DNA from: Gp6-AA40 sp036274155
GTDB lineage: Bacteria; Acidobacteriota; Vicinamibacteria; Vicinamibacterales; UBA2999
DNA length: 64,000 nt
Direction of reading: 5' to 3'
Assembly (NCBI GenBank): GCA_036274155.1
Contig: DASUGH010000083.1
Coordinates: forward strand, 35,990 to 99,989
In this document: positions 15,676 to 24,036 of the stretch, piece by piece
Layout of the letters: the number at the start of each line of letters is the position of its first letter
How positions within the stretch are numbered: the first letter of the stretch is position 1
Program-made: the position numbers and the translations under genes
The notes under the pieces: model-generated
What the model saw: only the letters and a program-made list of their open reading frames with translations
Told to the model about the DNA's origin: nothing
Databases searched by the model: none

Positions 15676-18018
15676 CTACGGTTGCGGCGTCGGCTCGCGG
15701 AAATTACGTACGAGCGTTCCAAGCTCCTGTGCGGTCACCGTGGAGCGGCCACCAGGCACCAGCCTGATCGACACCTGGCGGCCGGCGACGATGACGGTAT
15801 CGAACGCGCTCCAGTATGGGGTCAGCTCCGGCAGCTTCGCCAGCACGTCGAAGTACGCGGCGCTGAACGGCTCGAGGTCGAGGACGGCAGCTCGTGGCGT
15901 GTGTTGCACGTCTGTCCAGACACCGGCATCGAGCCGGAACCTGCGTCCGGCCACGATTCGAGTACCGTCGCGCTGGTTGACCACCATCCCGTCGACCAGG
16001 ATTCGGCCCTGCGCGGCCGCGACATCTGAAACCGTCCTCGCATCACGCTGAATGGCGGTCGTCTTCGCCTGTTCTACCGCCGTCTGACCGCGTCTGTTCT
16101 GGACGTCCACGACCGGCGCCTCGGCGGTCACGTTCACAACGGTCTCCGACGCGGGGAGTGCCGGGGCGGGTGCAGGAACTCCACCACCGGGAGCGCCTCC
16201 GGTGCCGACACCCACACCGCCACCGCGTCCACCCGGCACGATCGGCGCTCGCGAGGACTGCACGCGCGCCGGCGGCTCCTGCACGAGGTACGAGGTGAAC
16301 TCGCTGAGCAGCCCGTATCGCAGCGCCAGCTCGCGCGCTTCGGCGACGCGCTGCGGGGTGGACCCTTCGAGACGAATCGTCCGTGTCAGCTCCGCCAGTT
16401 TGCGTGCCGCCCACAACGACGGGATATAGCCGCCCGACGCCGCATGTGCGGGAAACTCCAGGCGCGATACGAAGCGCTCCGTCTGTCCACTGCGAATGCC
16501 CGCGAGTGAGAGCTCGCCCGCCCCGGCCTTGCCGGCGGATTCATAACGCCCGAAAATGACGAGCTCCTGACCGGCGTAAAGGTCCGGAAGCCGCGACGGC
16601 TGCACGTCTTTCAGCCGCACCGGCGCCTCGCCGAGCTCGAGGTTCACGAGCATTGGCAGCCGGATCCGGCCGGCGAGTGCGCCGACGGCGGTCTCCACGC
16701 TCTTCCCCGGCTCGACGTAGTCCACCGTGCCGCGCCCGGCACCCGCCATCCGTTCCAGCAGATACGTGTTGAGGTCGAAGCCGACGCCAAACGTGAAGAT
16801 GCGCGCATCACCGCGCGACGCCTCCACGCGGGCCGCGATCCGGTCGGGAATCGTCTCGCCGACTGTCGGCTGGCCGTCGGTGATGAAGATCACCAGGTGC
16901 AGACGGCCGGGACCGGCAGGCGTCCGGAATACCTCGTCGAGCGCACCCGCGATGTTCGTCCCGCCATTGGCATTCAACTGATCGACCCAGCGTCTGGCCT
17001 CGTCAACGGCGGCTCGCGTCGCCGCCGACCATCCCGGGCTCTGTGCCGTCACGGCGTTGCTGAAGGAGACGAGACGGAAGCGATCGCTCGGACTCAGCGT
17101 CCCGAGCAGCTGCCGCAGCGCGTCGCGCGCCTGCTCGAGCTTTTCGCCCGACATCGATCCCGAGACATCGACGACCACCGCCACGTCGCGCGGCTCGGGT
17201 GCGGCTTTCACCATGCCAGGCGACAGCGTCAGCATGAAGTAGCCGTCCTCGCCGTCGACTCGATGCGTCGCGAGCGTCATGCCGACGGCTGCACCGGCGA
17301 GCGGCAGAAACACGTCGAGGCTTCCGGTCGGATTCTCGATGGGTCGAACGGTGAGCCGGCCGTGATCGCGCGTGGTCTGCAGCCGGTGCGTAGGGGAAAA
17401 CGGCTCGCCGAATCTGTTCGGGGCGTCGGCAACGAGCGTGAACGTCATGAAGGCCGGCGACGGGTCCTGGCCGGCGGCGCCGACTGCGGGCGACAGCGGT
17501 CCGTTCGTGCGCGACGAACCGGCAACGTACCGGAACCGCAGCGCATCGCCAGCCCGCTCGAGCACCTGCGTGTAGCGCAGCCTGATGCTGCGCGTCTCGC
17601 CCGCCGCGAACGGAAACACCCGGGCGCGCAGCAGCCCGTGTCCGACCATCTCGATGAGCGCCGGGTCGCGGCGGCGGCGGACGATTTCCTCGTAGATGCT
17701 TTTCGCTCTGCTCGCCTCGAGCGTCTCGCCCTTGAGCTCGTCCTCGCCCTGGAACAGCGAGAAATCCGAGAAGACGGTCTCGCCAGCCAGCGGGTAGAGG
17801 TAGTCGCCTTCGGCGATACCGGCGCCGCCATTGTGGAACAGCTCGTCGACCTCGACGTGCGCCACGCGATCGGCGATGCGGACGGTGACCGCCGTGCGCA
17901 GCTTTTCCACTCGCTGAGACTGAAGTCCCGGACCAGGGAGCGGGCGCGGCTCGACCCATCCCTGTGCCGCAGCTGCCGCAGGCAGCGCAAGCGAGAACAG
18001 CACCACAGTCCACCGCAT
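15676..18018 (-). CDS. VIT and VWA domain protein, secreted, with C-terminal tag domain
   Basis: A 780-residue exported protein with a signal peptide (RWTVVLFSLALPAAAAAQ). The VIT domain spans about 30-160 (VEVDELFHNGGAGIAEGDYL, FPFAAGETRSIRLRYTQVLE). The VWA domain spans about 285-460 with an intact MIDAS motif DVSGSMSG and FITDGQPTVGE. After a Gly/Pro-rich linker, the end holds VNVTAEAPVVDVQNRRGQ, AAQGRILVDGMVVNQRDGT and a small domain (FRLDAGVWTDVQ) shared in outline with the anti-sigma protein. It heads the sigma operon, 12 bases before the sigma gene, so it may be a sensor or target of that system. The ATG at 18018 directly precedes the signal peptide. Confidence 0.88.
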   Translation of the reverse strand: MRWTVVLFSLALPAAAAAQGWVEPRPLPGPGLQSQRVEKLRTAVTVRIADRVAHVEVDELFHNGGAGIAEGDYLYPLAGETVFSDFSLFQGEDELKGETLEASRAKSIYEEIVRRRRDPALIEMVGHGLLRARVFPFAAGETRSIRLRYTQVLERAGDALRFRYVAGSSRTNGPLSPAVGAAGQDPSPAFMTFTLVADAPNRFGEPFSPTHRLQTTRDHGRLTVRPIENPTGSLDVFLPLAGAAVGMTLATHRVDGEDGYFMLTLSPGMVKAAPEPRDVAVVVDVSGSMSGEKLEQARDALRQLLGTLSPSDRFRLVSFSNAVTAQSPGWSAATRAAVDEARRWVDQLNANGGTNIAGALDEVFRTPAGPGRLHLVIFITDGQPTVGETIPDRIAARVEASRGDARIFTFGVGFDLNTYLLERMAGAGRGTVDYVEPGKSVETAVGALAGRIRLPMLVNLELGEAPVRLKDVQPSRLPDLYAGQELVIFGRYESAGKAGAGELSLAGIRSGQTERFVSRLEFPAHAASGGYIPSLWAARKLAELTRTIRLEGSTPQRVAEARELALRYGLLSEFTSYLVQEPPARVQSSRAPIVPGGRGGGVGVGTGGAPGGGVPAPAPALPASETVVNVTAEAPVVDVQNRRGQTAVEQAKTTAIQRDARTVSDVAAAQGRILVDGMVVNQRDGTRIVAGRRFRLDAGVWTDVQHTPRAAVLDLEPFSAAYFDVLAKLPELTPYWSAFDTVIVAGRQVSIRLVPGGRSTVTAQELGTLVRNFREPTPQP

Positions 18019-18036
18019 GAGTCCCCCTGTCGCAGC

Positions 18037-18064
18037 CGTCGCGTCATACGACAGCGCTGCAACA
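18037..18064 (-). promoter_or_regulatory. Upstream motif shared by both ECF sigma operons (copy 2)
   Basis: On the minus strand this reads TGTTGCA, twelve bases, then GACGCGACG, ending 18 bases before the VIT/VWA start codon. The seven-base and nine-base blocks are identical to those at 10925-10950; the spacer differs by two bases. It is a candidate ECF promoter. Confidence 0.45.
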
Positions 18065-18102
18065 GAGAGGACGAACACGCGGCGAAATCGTGCACACGGT
18101 CA

Positions 18103-18227
18103 TGGGGTCAGGTCTTGAATCCGTAGTTTTTTCACGCTCTGACCCCGACCTGGGGACGATGACCGCCGCCCGATGTTCCGCGCGGGGTCAGAGCGTGAAA
18201 AAACTACAGATTCAAGACCTGACCCCA
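18103..18227. repeat. Double-hairpin REP-like element
   Basis: Two 44-base arms (18103-18146 and 18184-18227) are reverse complements with one mismatch, around a 37-base loop. Each arm is itself bounded by an inverted pair, GGGGTCAG and CTGACCCC, so either two small hairpins or one long one can form. This layout fits non-autonomous elements mobilised by REP-associated tyrosine transposases; no such transposase is in the window. Confidence 0.85.
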
Positions 18228-18229
18228 GC

Positions 18230-18247
18230 GGTGACCCAGCGGTCACC
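18230..18247 (-). terminator. Hairpin overlapping the stop of the dienelactone hydrolase gene
   Basis: GGTGACC and GGTCACC form a seven-base stem with a four-base loop across the stop codon at 18243-18245. There is no T-run after it, so a role in transcription termination is only possible. Confidence 0.35.
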
Positions 18248-19139
18248 CGCGCACGTATTTGTTGAACCAGGCGATCGTCCGCTTCCAGGCCTCGTCCGCT
18301 GCCGCTTTGTTGTAGCGCTGCGGCGTGGCGTCGTTGTTGAACCCGTGGCCGGCGCCCGGATAGATGTGCCCTTCGTAAGTTACGCCGGCCGCCTTGAGCG
18401 CCGCCTCGTAGGCCGGCCACGCGGCGACCAGCCGTTTGTCGGTCTCACCGTGATGCACCAGCACGGCCGCCTTGATCTTCGGCACATCGGCGGCCGGCGG
18501 CTCGGAACCGTAGAAGGGAACGGCGGCAGCCAGGTCGGCTCCCATTCGTACGGCAAGCGTGTTGGCGACGCCACCGCCGAAGCAGAAGCCCGTCACCCCG
18601 AGCTTGCCGGTGCTGTCGGGCCTTCCCTTCAGCCAGACCGCCGCTGCATAGAGGTCCTCGCCCATCTTCATGCGATCGACCTGCCCGAACAGCTTGCCGC
18701 CCTGATCATCGTCACCGGGATAGCCGCCGACCGAGGTGAGCCCGTCCGGCGCGAACGCCATGAAGTTCTCGAGCGCCAGCCGCCGCGCGATGTCCTGGAT
18801 GTGCGGATTGAGGCCGCGGTTCTCGTGCACCACGAGGATCGCCGGCAGCTTGTTGGCGCCCGCGCTCGCCGGCCGCACCAGATAGCCCTTGATACTGCCG
18901 TTGCCCTGCGGCGACGGCACCGTCGCCGTCTCGGTCTTCAGACGTGAGTCGGTCGGCGACACCTGCTGCGCCGCCGCGTAGTTCGGCATCAGCGCGTCGA
19001 CGATGGCGCTGGCGGCGACGCTCGAGATGGCGATCTTCTTCACGCGGTCGAGGAACGCACGCCGATCGATCTGGCCATGGATGTAGAGGTTGTAGGCCTC
19101 GATGGCCTCTTCGGGAACTTGGGGCTGTTTCGGATTCAT
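18243..19139 (-). CDS. Dienelactone hydrolase family protein, exported
   Basis: A 298-residue alpha/beta hydrolase. The catalytic Cys lies in VTGFCFGGG, the Asp in HHGETDKRL and the His in PGAGHGFNN, the Cys-Asp-His triad of dienelactone hydrolases. The N-terminal 55 residues contain DRRAFLDRVKKIAISSVAAS, a twin-Arg-like start followed by a hydrophobic stretch and AAAQQ, as in exported dienelactone-hydrolase-like proteins. The start at 19139 has a GAGGTGCCGAG site. Substrate is unknown; family members act on lactones and esters. It stands alone, with a REP-like element after it. Confidence 0.9.
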   Translation of the reverse strand: MNPKQPQVPEEAIEAYNLYIHGQIDRRAFLDRVKKIAISSVAASAIVDALMPNYAAAQQVSPTDSRLKTETATVPSPQGNGSIKGYLVRPASAGANKLPAILVVHENRGLNPHIQDIARRLALENFMAFAPDGLTSVGGYPGDDDQGGKLFGQVDRMKMGEDLYAAAVWLKGRPDSTGKLGVTGFCFGGGVANTLAVRMGADLAAAVPFYGSEPPAADVPKIKAAVLVHHGETDKRLVAAWPAYEAALKAAGVTYEGHIYPGAGHGFNNDATPQRYNKAAADEAWKRTIAWFNKYVRG

Positions 19140-19273
19140 CTCGGCACCTCGCGATGAAATCTCGTGCGTAGCCGGGGGTGGCGGCCCGGAGAGTATCACG
19201 GGCCGACGCCTCGCCGGTCCGTCGCCGGCACCGGCAATCCTGGGGGTAGAATCGGCGCTCACGCGAGGAACCG

Positions 19274-20605
19274 ATGCGAAGCCGCCTTGTGATCCTGTCG
19301 TGCTGGGTCCTGTTTCTCGCAGGCTGCCGACAGGCCCCGGACGAGTCGCGAACACCCTCCACTGCGATCCTTTTCGACGGCGCTCGATTGATCACCGGCG
19401 ACGGGTCCACGCTGGAAAGCTCCGCGATCGTGATCGAAGACGGGCATGTCGCGCGCGTTGGCCGCAAAGGCGACGTCGAAGTGCCAGCCGGCGCGCGACG
19501 CGTCGATGTCGCCGGCAAGACGATCATGCCGGCGCTGATCGACGCGCACAGTCACCTCGGCTACACCGACGTGAAGCGCATGACGACGTCGGCCGCGAAC
19601 TACACACGAGACAACCTCGTCGACCATCTCCGCCGCTACGCCTACTACGGGATCGCCGCCACGATGAGCATGGGCGTTGACCGCGGCGAGCTGCCGTACG
19701 AGCTGCGGGCGATGCCGGTGCCCGGCGCGGCGCTCTTTCGCACCGCCGGCCGTGGAATGGCGCTGCCGAATGCCGGCCCCGGCGCCGACTATCGCAAGGA
19801 TGCAGCCTACGGTGTAACGACCGAGGCGGAAGCGCGCGCCGCCGTTCGCGAGCTGGCCGTCAGGAAGGTCGACTTCGTGAAGATCTGGGTCGACGACCGG
19901 GACGGCACGGTTCCAAAACTGCCGCCGGCGATGTACCGCGCGATCATCGACGAGGCGCACGAGCAGCGCCTGCGGGTAGTGGCGCACATCTTCGACCTCG
20001 CCGACGCAAAGGCTCTGCTCCGTGCCGGCATCGACGGGTTGGCGCACGGCGTGCGCGACAAGGACGTCGACGAGGAGTTCCTGTCGCTCATCAAGACGCG
20101 GCCCGACGTCTTCGTCATACCCAATCTGCCCGATCGTGGTTCCGGCGACGACTACGCGTGGCTGTCCGACACGGTGCCGGCGGACGAAATCGTCCGCCTG
20201 CGCAAGGCGGCGGCCTCGAGAACGCCGGCCGCAGCTCGCCAGGCACGTGAGCTCTACAACGTGCAGGCGCGCAACCTTGCGCGGCTCGACGCCGCCGGCG
20301 TTCGAATCGGATTCGGCACCGACGCCGGCGTGTCGGTGGGCTGGAATGCCCACACGGAGCTGGCCGACATGGTGGCCGCAGGCATGACGCCGTCGCGGGT
20401 GATCGTCGCCGCGACGAAGACCTCGGCCGAGATCCTCCGCCTCGACGAGCTCGGTACGATCGCAGCAGGCAGGAGCGCCGACTTCATCGTCCTCGACGCC
20501 AACCCGCTCGACGACATCGCGAACACGCGCCGGATCTCAGCGGTCTATATTCGCGGGCAGGAAGTCGATCGTGCCGCGTTGCGCAAGGAGTGGACATCGC
20601 CGTAG
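19274..20605 (+). CDS. Amidohydrolase family lipoprotein (imidazolonepropionase-like)
   Basis: A 443-residue protein with a lipoprotein signal ending LAGC. The metal-dependent hydrolase signatures are present: H-x-H in DAHSHLG, the carbamylation-type Lys in VDFVKIWVDD, His in VVAHIFD and GLAHGVRD, and Asp in FGTDAG. The end, AGRSADFIVLDANPLDDI, is typical of imidazolonepropionase-like amidohydrolases that act on peptides or cyclic amides. A membrane-anchored, outward-facing enzyme is expected. The following cytochrome gene starts eight bases after its stop, suggesting one transcript. Confidence 0.9.
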   Translation: MRSRLVILSCWVLFLAGCRQAPDESRTPSTAILFDGARLITGDGSTLESSAIVIEDGHVARVGRKGDVEVPAGARRVDVAGKTIMPALIDAHSHLGYTDVKRMTTSAANYTRDNLVDHLRRYAYYGIAATMSMGVDRGELPYELRAMPVPGAALFRTAGRGMALPNAGPGADYRKDAAYGVTTEAEARAAVRELAVRKVDFVKIWVDDRDGTVPKLPPAMYRAIIDEAHEQRLRVVAHIFDLADAKALLRAGIDGLAHGVRDKDVDEEFLSLIKTRPDVFVIPNLPDRGSGDDYAWLSDTVPADEIVRLRKAAASRTPAAARQARELYNVQARNLARLDAAGVRIGFGTDAGVSVGWNAHTELADMVAAGMTPSRVIVAATKTSAEILRLDELGTIAAGRSADFIVLDANPLDDIANTRRISAVYIRGQEVDRAALRKEWTSP

Positions 20606-20613
20606 AGGCGGAC

Positions 20614-21030
20614 GTGAAACACCCGACCATCATTCTCACTGCTTTCGTCCTGAGCGTATCGGTGCTGGCGCAGTCCGCCCGCACGATCTGGGACGGCGTC
20701 TACAACGAAGCGCAGGCCGGTCGAGGCGAGAAGCTCTACGCCGAGCACTGCGCCCGGTGCCACGGCGATTCGCTCACCGGCATCGAGGCAGCACCGGCGC
20801 TGACCGGCACGACCTTCTACTCCAACTGGGAGGGCGAAACGCTGCAGGCGTTGTTCGAACGGATTCGTACGTCGATGCCGCCCGACAAGCCGGGCTCCGT
20901 CTCGCGTGCGCAGATCGCCGACATCCTTTCCCACGTCCTGCGCGTCGGCGGCTATCCTGCCGGCGAGACGCCGCTCGACGCACAGGGGCCGCTTGCGGCG
21001 ATTGCCATTCGGATGTACAAGCCGCGATAG
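20614..21030 (+). CDS. Monohaem c-type cytochrome, exported
   Basis: A 138-residue protein from the GTG at 20614 (GAGG eight bases upstream), with a hydrophobic signal (PTIILTAFVLSVSVLAQ) and one haem motif CARCH. The distal Met is probably within TSMPPDKPG. An upstream GTG at 20590 would overlap the amidohydrolase gene. It is the probable electron acceptor of the PQQ dehydrogenase that follows. A heptad array begins three bases after its stop codon and fills the gap to that gene. Confidence 0.87.
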   Translation: MKHPTIILTAFVLSVSVLAQSARTIWDGVYNEAQAGRGEKLYAEHCARCHGDSLTGIEAAPALTGTTFYSNWEGETLQALFERIRTSMPPDKPGSVSRAQIADILSHVLRVGGYPAGETPLDAQGPLAAIAIRMYKPR

Positions 21031-21033
21031 AGC

Positions 21034-21131
21034 CGGGGCTCGGGATCCGGGGTCCGGGATCCGGGGTCCGGGGTCCGGGGTCCGGGGTCCGGGGTCCGGG
21101 GTCCGAGGCCCGAGGCCCGGGTCCCGAGACC
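21034..21131 (+). repeat. Heptad array, 10 perfect and 4 decayed units, after a cytochrome stop codon
   Basis: Ten perfect units at 21034-21103 (CGGGGCT, CGGGATC, CGGGGTC, CGGGATC, then six CGGGGTC) follow the TAG at 21028-21030 after three bases; four degenerate units run to 21131. The G-rich strand is the sense strand of the preceding gene and the array lies inside a probable operon, only about 25 bases before the next start codon. Confidence 0.96.
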
Positions 21132-21157
21132 CGATTTGATTGTGTGGGAGAAACGTG

Positions 21158-23182
21158 GTGTCGCGCACATTGCGTAACCGTGCACTCGTCCTCGCTGCCA
21201 TCGCCTCGCTCGTCGTCTCGACCACGCCTTCGTTGCGTGGCCAGGCCGGCACGAAGAAGGGCGAGTGGCCGACCTACGGGGGCGACCTGGGTCACACGCG
21301 TTACGCGCCGCTCGATCAGATTACGGCCGCCAACTTCAACTCCCTCGAGATCGCGTGGCGGTTCAAGACCGACAATCTCGGGCCGCGCCCCGAGTTCAAC
21401 TTCCAGTCGACGCCGCTGATGGTGGGAGGCCGTCTCTACTCCACCGCAGGGACGCGACGCGCCGTCGTCGCCTTGAACGCCGCCACCGGCGAGCTGCTGT
21501 GGGTGCACGGCGAAGACGAGGGCACGCGCGGGGGGGCGGCGCCGCGGCAGCTCTCCGGCCGCGGGCTCGCCTATTGGACAGACGGCAAGCAGGAGCGGAT
21601 TCTCTACGTCACCCCCGGGTATCGGCTCGTCGCCCTCGACGCGAGAACAGGAAGCCCGGTGCCGGCGTTCGGTAAAGACGGGATCGTCGACCTGAAAACC
21701 GACTTCGACGGCCAGCAGCTCGATCTCACCAACGCTCCGGTGGGGCTGCACGCCACGCCGATTGTCGCCGGCAACATCGTCCTGGTTGGCGCCGCGTTCG
21801 AGACCGGCGCCAATCCAAAGAGCCGGCGCAACGTGCGCGGCGCGGTACGCGGATTCGACGCGCGCACCGGCAAGCTGCTCTGGACGTTTCGCACCATTCC
21901 GCAGCCGGGAGAGTTCGGCAACGAGACGTGGGAGAACGACGCGTGGGCCTACAGCGGCAACACCGGCGTCTGGGCACAAATCTCTGTAGACGAAGAGCTC
22001 GGGATGGCCTACCTGCCGGTGGAGCTGCCGACGCACGATTACTATGGCGGCGCACGGCCCGGCAACACGCTGTTCGGGGAGAGCCTCGTCGCGGTGGACC
22101 TCAAGACCGGGCAGCGGAAGTGGCACTTTCAGCTCGTGCATCACGGCATCTGGGACATGGACATCCCGTGCGCCCCGATCCTTGCCGACATCACGGTCAA
22201 CGGACGTCAGATCAAGGCCGTCGCGCAGCCGACCAAGCAGGCGTTCCTCTACGTCTTCGATCGCGTGACCGGTCAGCCCGTCTGGCCGATCGAAGAGAGA
22301 CCGGTGCCGCGCGGCGACGTGCCCGGGGAGAAGTACTCGCCGACGCAGCCCTTCCCCACCAGGCCGATGGCCTACGATCGGCAGGGGCTCGCCGTCGACG
22401 ATCTCATCGACTTCACGCCGGCACTGCGCGCCGAGGCGGTCAAGGCGATCGAGAAGTACAAGATCGGTCCCATCTTCACACCGCCGGTCGTCAGCAACGC
22501 CGACGGTCCGATTGCGACGCTCGCCATGGGCAACCAGGGCGCCGCGACGAACTGGCCCGGTGGCTCGTACGATCCGGAGACGCACATCCTCTACGTGCAA
22601 TCGCAGAGTCAGGTGGCGACCCTCGGTCTCGTGCCGCCGCCAGCAGGGGCGGCCGACAACGTGGCGTTTCACCAGGGCACCGTTCTGAGCGGTGCGCGCC
22701 GATCCGGCGGCTCGGGATCGGCGAGCGCGCAGGCTGGAGGCGCGGTGACCGCGCTCGAGGTGCAGGGGCTGCCGCTCATCAAGCCGCCGTACGGCCGCAT
22801 CAGCGCCATCGGTCTCGACACCGGCGACATTCTCTGGCAGATAGCGCACGGCGAGACGCCGGAACGCGTTCGCGATCATCCGGCGCTCAAAGGGCTCACG
22901 ATTCCGCGCACCGGACGTCCCGGCAGCGTGGGAACGCTCGTGACGAAGACACTGCTCATCGCCGGCGAGCCCGGGTTCGGACCCACACCATCCGGCCAGC
23001 GCGGCTCGCTCCTGCGCGCCTACGACAAGCGCACCGGCGCCGATGCCGGGGCGCTGTTCATGCCCGCACCGCAGACCGGATCGCCGATGACCTACCTGCT
23101 GAATGGAAAGCAGTACCTCGTGGTGGCGATCAGCGGCGGCAGCTACTCGGGAGAGCTGCTGGCCTTCGCGCTGCCCGATTGA
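21158..23182 (+). CDS. PQQ-dependent dehydrogenase, glucose-dehydrogenase-like
   Basis: A 674-residue exported quinoprotein. The signal is RALVLAAIASLVVSTTPSLRGQA; the propeller starts at EWPTYGGDLGHTRYAPLDQI and carries several AxDxxTGxxxW-type blade motifs (ALNAATGELLW, GFDARTGKLLW, AVDLKTGQRKWHF). RQLSGRGLAYW and HHGIWDMDIPCAPIL are typical of quinoprotein glucose/sugar dehydrogenases. There is no cytochrome domain, and two cytochrome genes flank it. The start is a choice between adjacent GTGs at 21155 and 21158 with GGAG upstream; 21158 gives the better spacing. The substrate cannot be fixed. Confidence 0.9.
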   Translation: MSRTLRNRALVLAAIASLVVSTTPSLRGQAGTKKGEWPTYGGDLGHTRYAPLDQITAANFNSLEIAWRFKTDNLGPRPEFNFQSTPLMVGGRLYSTAGTRRAVVALNAATGELLWVHGEDEGTRGGAAPRQLSGRGLAYWTDGKQERILYVTPGYRLVALDARTGSPVPAFGKDGIVDLKTDFDGQQLDLTNAPVGLHATPIVAGNIVLVGAAFETGANPKSRRNVRGAVRGFDARTGKLLWTFRTIPQPGEFGNETWENDAWAYSGNTGVWAQISVDEELGMAYLPVELPTHDYYGGARPGNTLFGESLVAVDLKTGQRKWHFQLVHHGIWDMDIPCAPILADITVNGRQIKAVAQPTKQAFLYVFDRVTGQPVWPIEERPVPRGDVPGEKYSPTQPFPTRPMAYDRQGLAVDDLIDFTPALRAEAVKAIEKYKIGPIFTPPVVSNADGPIATLAMGNQGAATNWPGGSYDPETHILYVQSQSQVATLGLVPPPAGAADNVAFHQGTVLSGARRSGGSGSASAQAGGAVTALEVQGLPLIKPPYGRISAIGLDTGDILWQIAHGETPERVRDHPALKGLTIPRTGRPGSVGTLVTKTLLIAGEPGFGPTPSGQRGSLLRAYDKRTGADAGALFMPAPQTGSPMTYLLNGKQYLVVAISGGSYSGELLAFALPD

Positions 23183-23183
23183 C

Positions 23184-23981
23184 ATGCCACCTTTCAGCCG
23201 GCGCATGCGCCGGGCCGCCGCGCTCTGTCCACTTGCCCTTCTCGGCCTTTCTCTCTCCGCCGAGGCGCAGACGCTCACGCAGGACCATTCGAGTCAATAC
23301 ACGCAGGCGGACATCGCCACGGGATACGACGTCTACCGCACGCAGTGCGCCCACTGTCACGGTCCGTTCGGCGACCTCGTGTCGGGCATCGACCTGCGCC
23401 GGCGGATCTTCAAGCGCTCGTCGACCGACGACGACCTGGCGCGCGTCATCACGTCCGGCGTTTCCGGAACCGGCATGCCGCCGGTCGCGCTCAAACCATC
23501 CGAGCTCACCGGCGTCATCGCCTACATCCGCGCCGGCTTCGACCAGACGACGGACGTGGCCGTAGGTGACGCGACGCGCGGCCGCAGCATCTTCGAGGGC
23601 AAGGGCGAGTGCGGCGGCTGCCACCGCGTGCGCGGACGCGGGCCGAGATCGGCGCCAGACCTCAGCGACATCGGCCTGGTCCGCACGCCGGCGGCGCTGC
23701 ACCGGACGCTCGTCGATCCCTCCTCGGCGATGGTGCCGATCAACCGTCCGGTGCACATCGTCACACGCGATGGAAAGACGATTCGCGGCCGCCGGTTGAA
23801 CGAGGACACCTACACCGTGCAGCTGCTCGACGCCGACGAGAAGCTGCGCTCCATCGCCAAGAGCGACATCCGGAGCTTCGTCGTCGACACCAGGTCGCCG
23901 ATGCCGTCGTACGAGACCAGGCTGACGGCCGATGAGATCGCGGACGTGCTCGCCTACCTGCTCACGCTGAGGGAGCCATAA
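23184..23981 (+). CDS. Dihaem cytochrome c with TIGR02603-like C-terminal domain
   Basis: A 265-residue exported protein with a signal (ALCPLALLGLSLSAEAQ). It has two haem motifs, CAHCH and CGGCH. After the second comes a segment (IVTRDGKTIRGRRLNEDTYT, VQLLDADEKLRSIAKSDIRS) like the putative haem-binding domain (TIGR02603) known from Planctomycetes and Verrucomicrobia, where it sits next to PQQ/NHL propeller proteins. It begins one base after the stop of the PQQ dehydrogenase and is surely cotranscribed, probably acting as electron acceptor. Confidence 0.9.
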   Translation: MPPFSRRMRRAAALCPLALLGLSLSAEAQTLTQDHSSQYTQADIATGYDVYRTQCAHCHGPFGDLVSGIDLRRRIFKRSSTDDDLARVITSGVSGTGMPPVALKPSELTGVIAYIRAGFDQTTDVAVGDATRGRSIFEGKGECGGCHRVRGRGPRSAPDLSDIGLVRTPAALHRTLVDPSSAMVPINRPVHIVTRDGKTIRGRRLNEDTYTVQLLDADEKLRSIAKSDIRSFVVDTRSPMPSYETRLTADEIADVLAYLLTLREP

Positions 23982-23997
23982 CGATGACGGCTCGTTC

Positions 23998-24032
23998 CGG
24001 GACTCGGGATTCGGGATTCGGGATTCGGAGAC
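23998..24032 (+). repeat. Short heptad array (CGGGACT, three CGGGATT) after a stop codon
   Basis: Four perfect heptads plus one decayed unit (CGGAGAC) begin 16 bases after the stop of the dihaem cytochrome gene, G-rich on the sense strand. The unit CGGGATT is a tail variant not used in the large arrays. Confidence 0.85.
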
Positions 24033-24036
24033 ATCT

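Noticed and set aside
20774..23278. Long antisense frames opposite the PQQ dehydrogenases (20774-23278 and 24440-25813)
   Set aside because: They are shadows of high-GC coding sequence; composition is Arg/Gly-rich with no motif, while the sense frame has full quinoprotein signatures.
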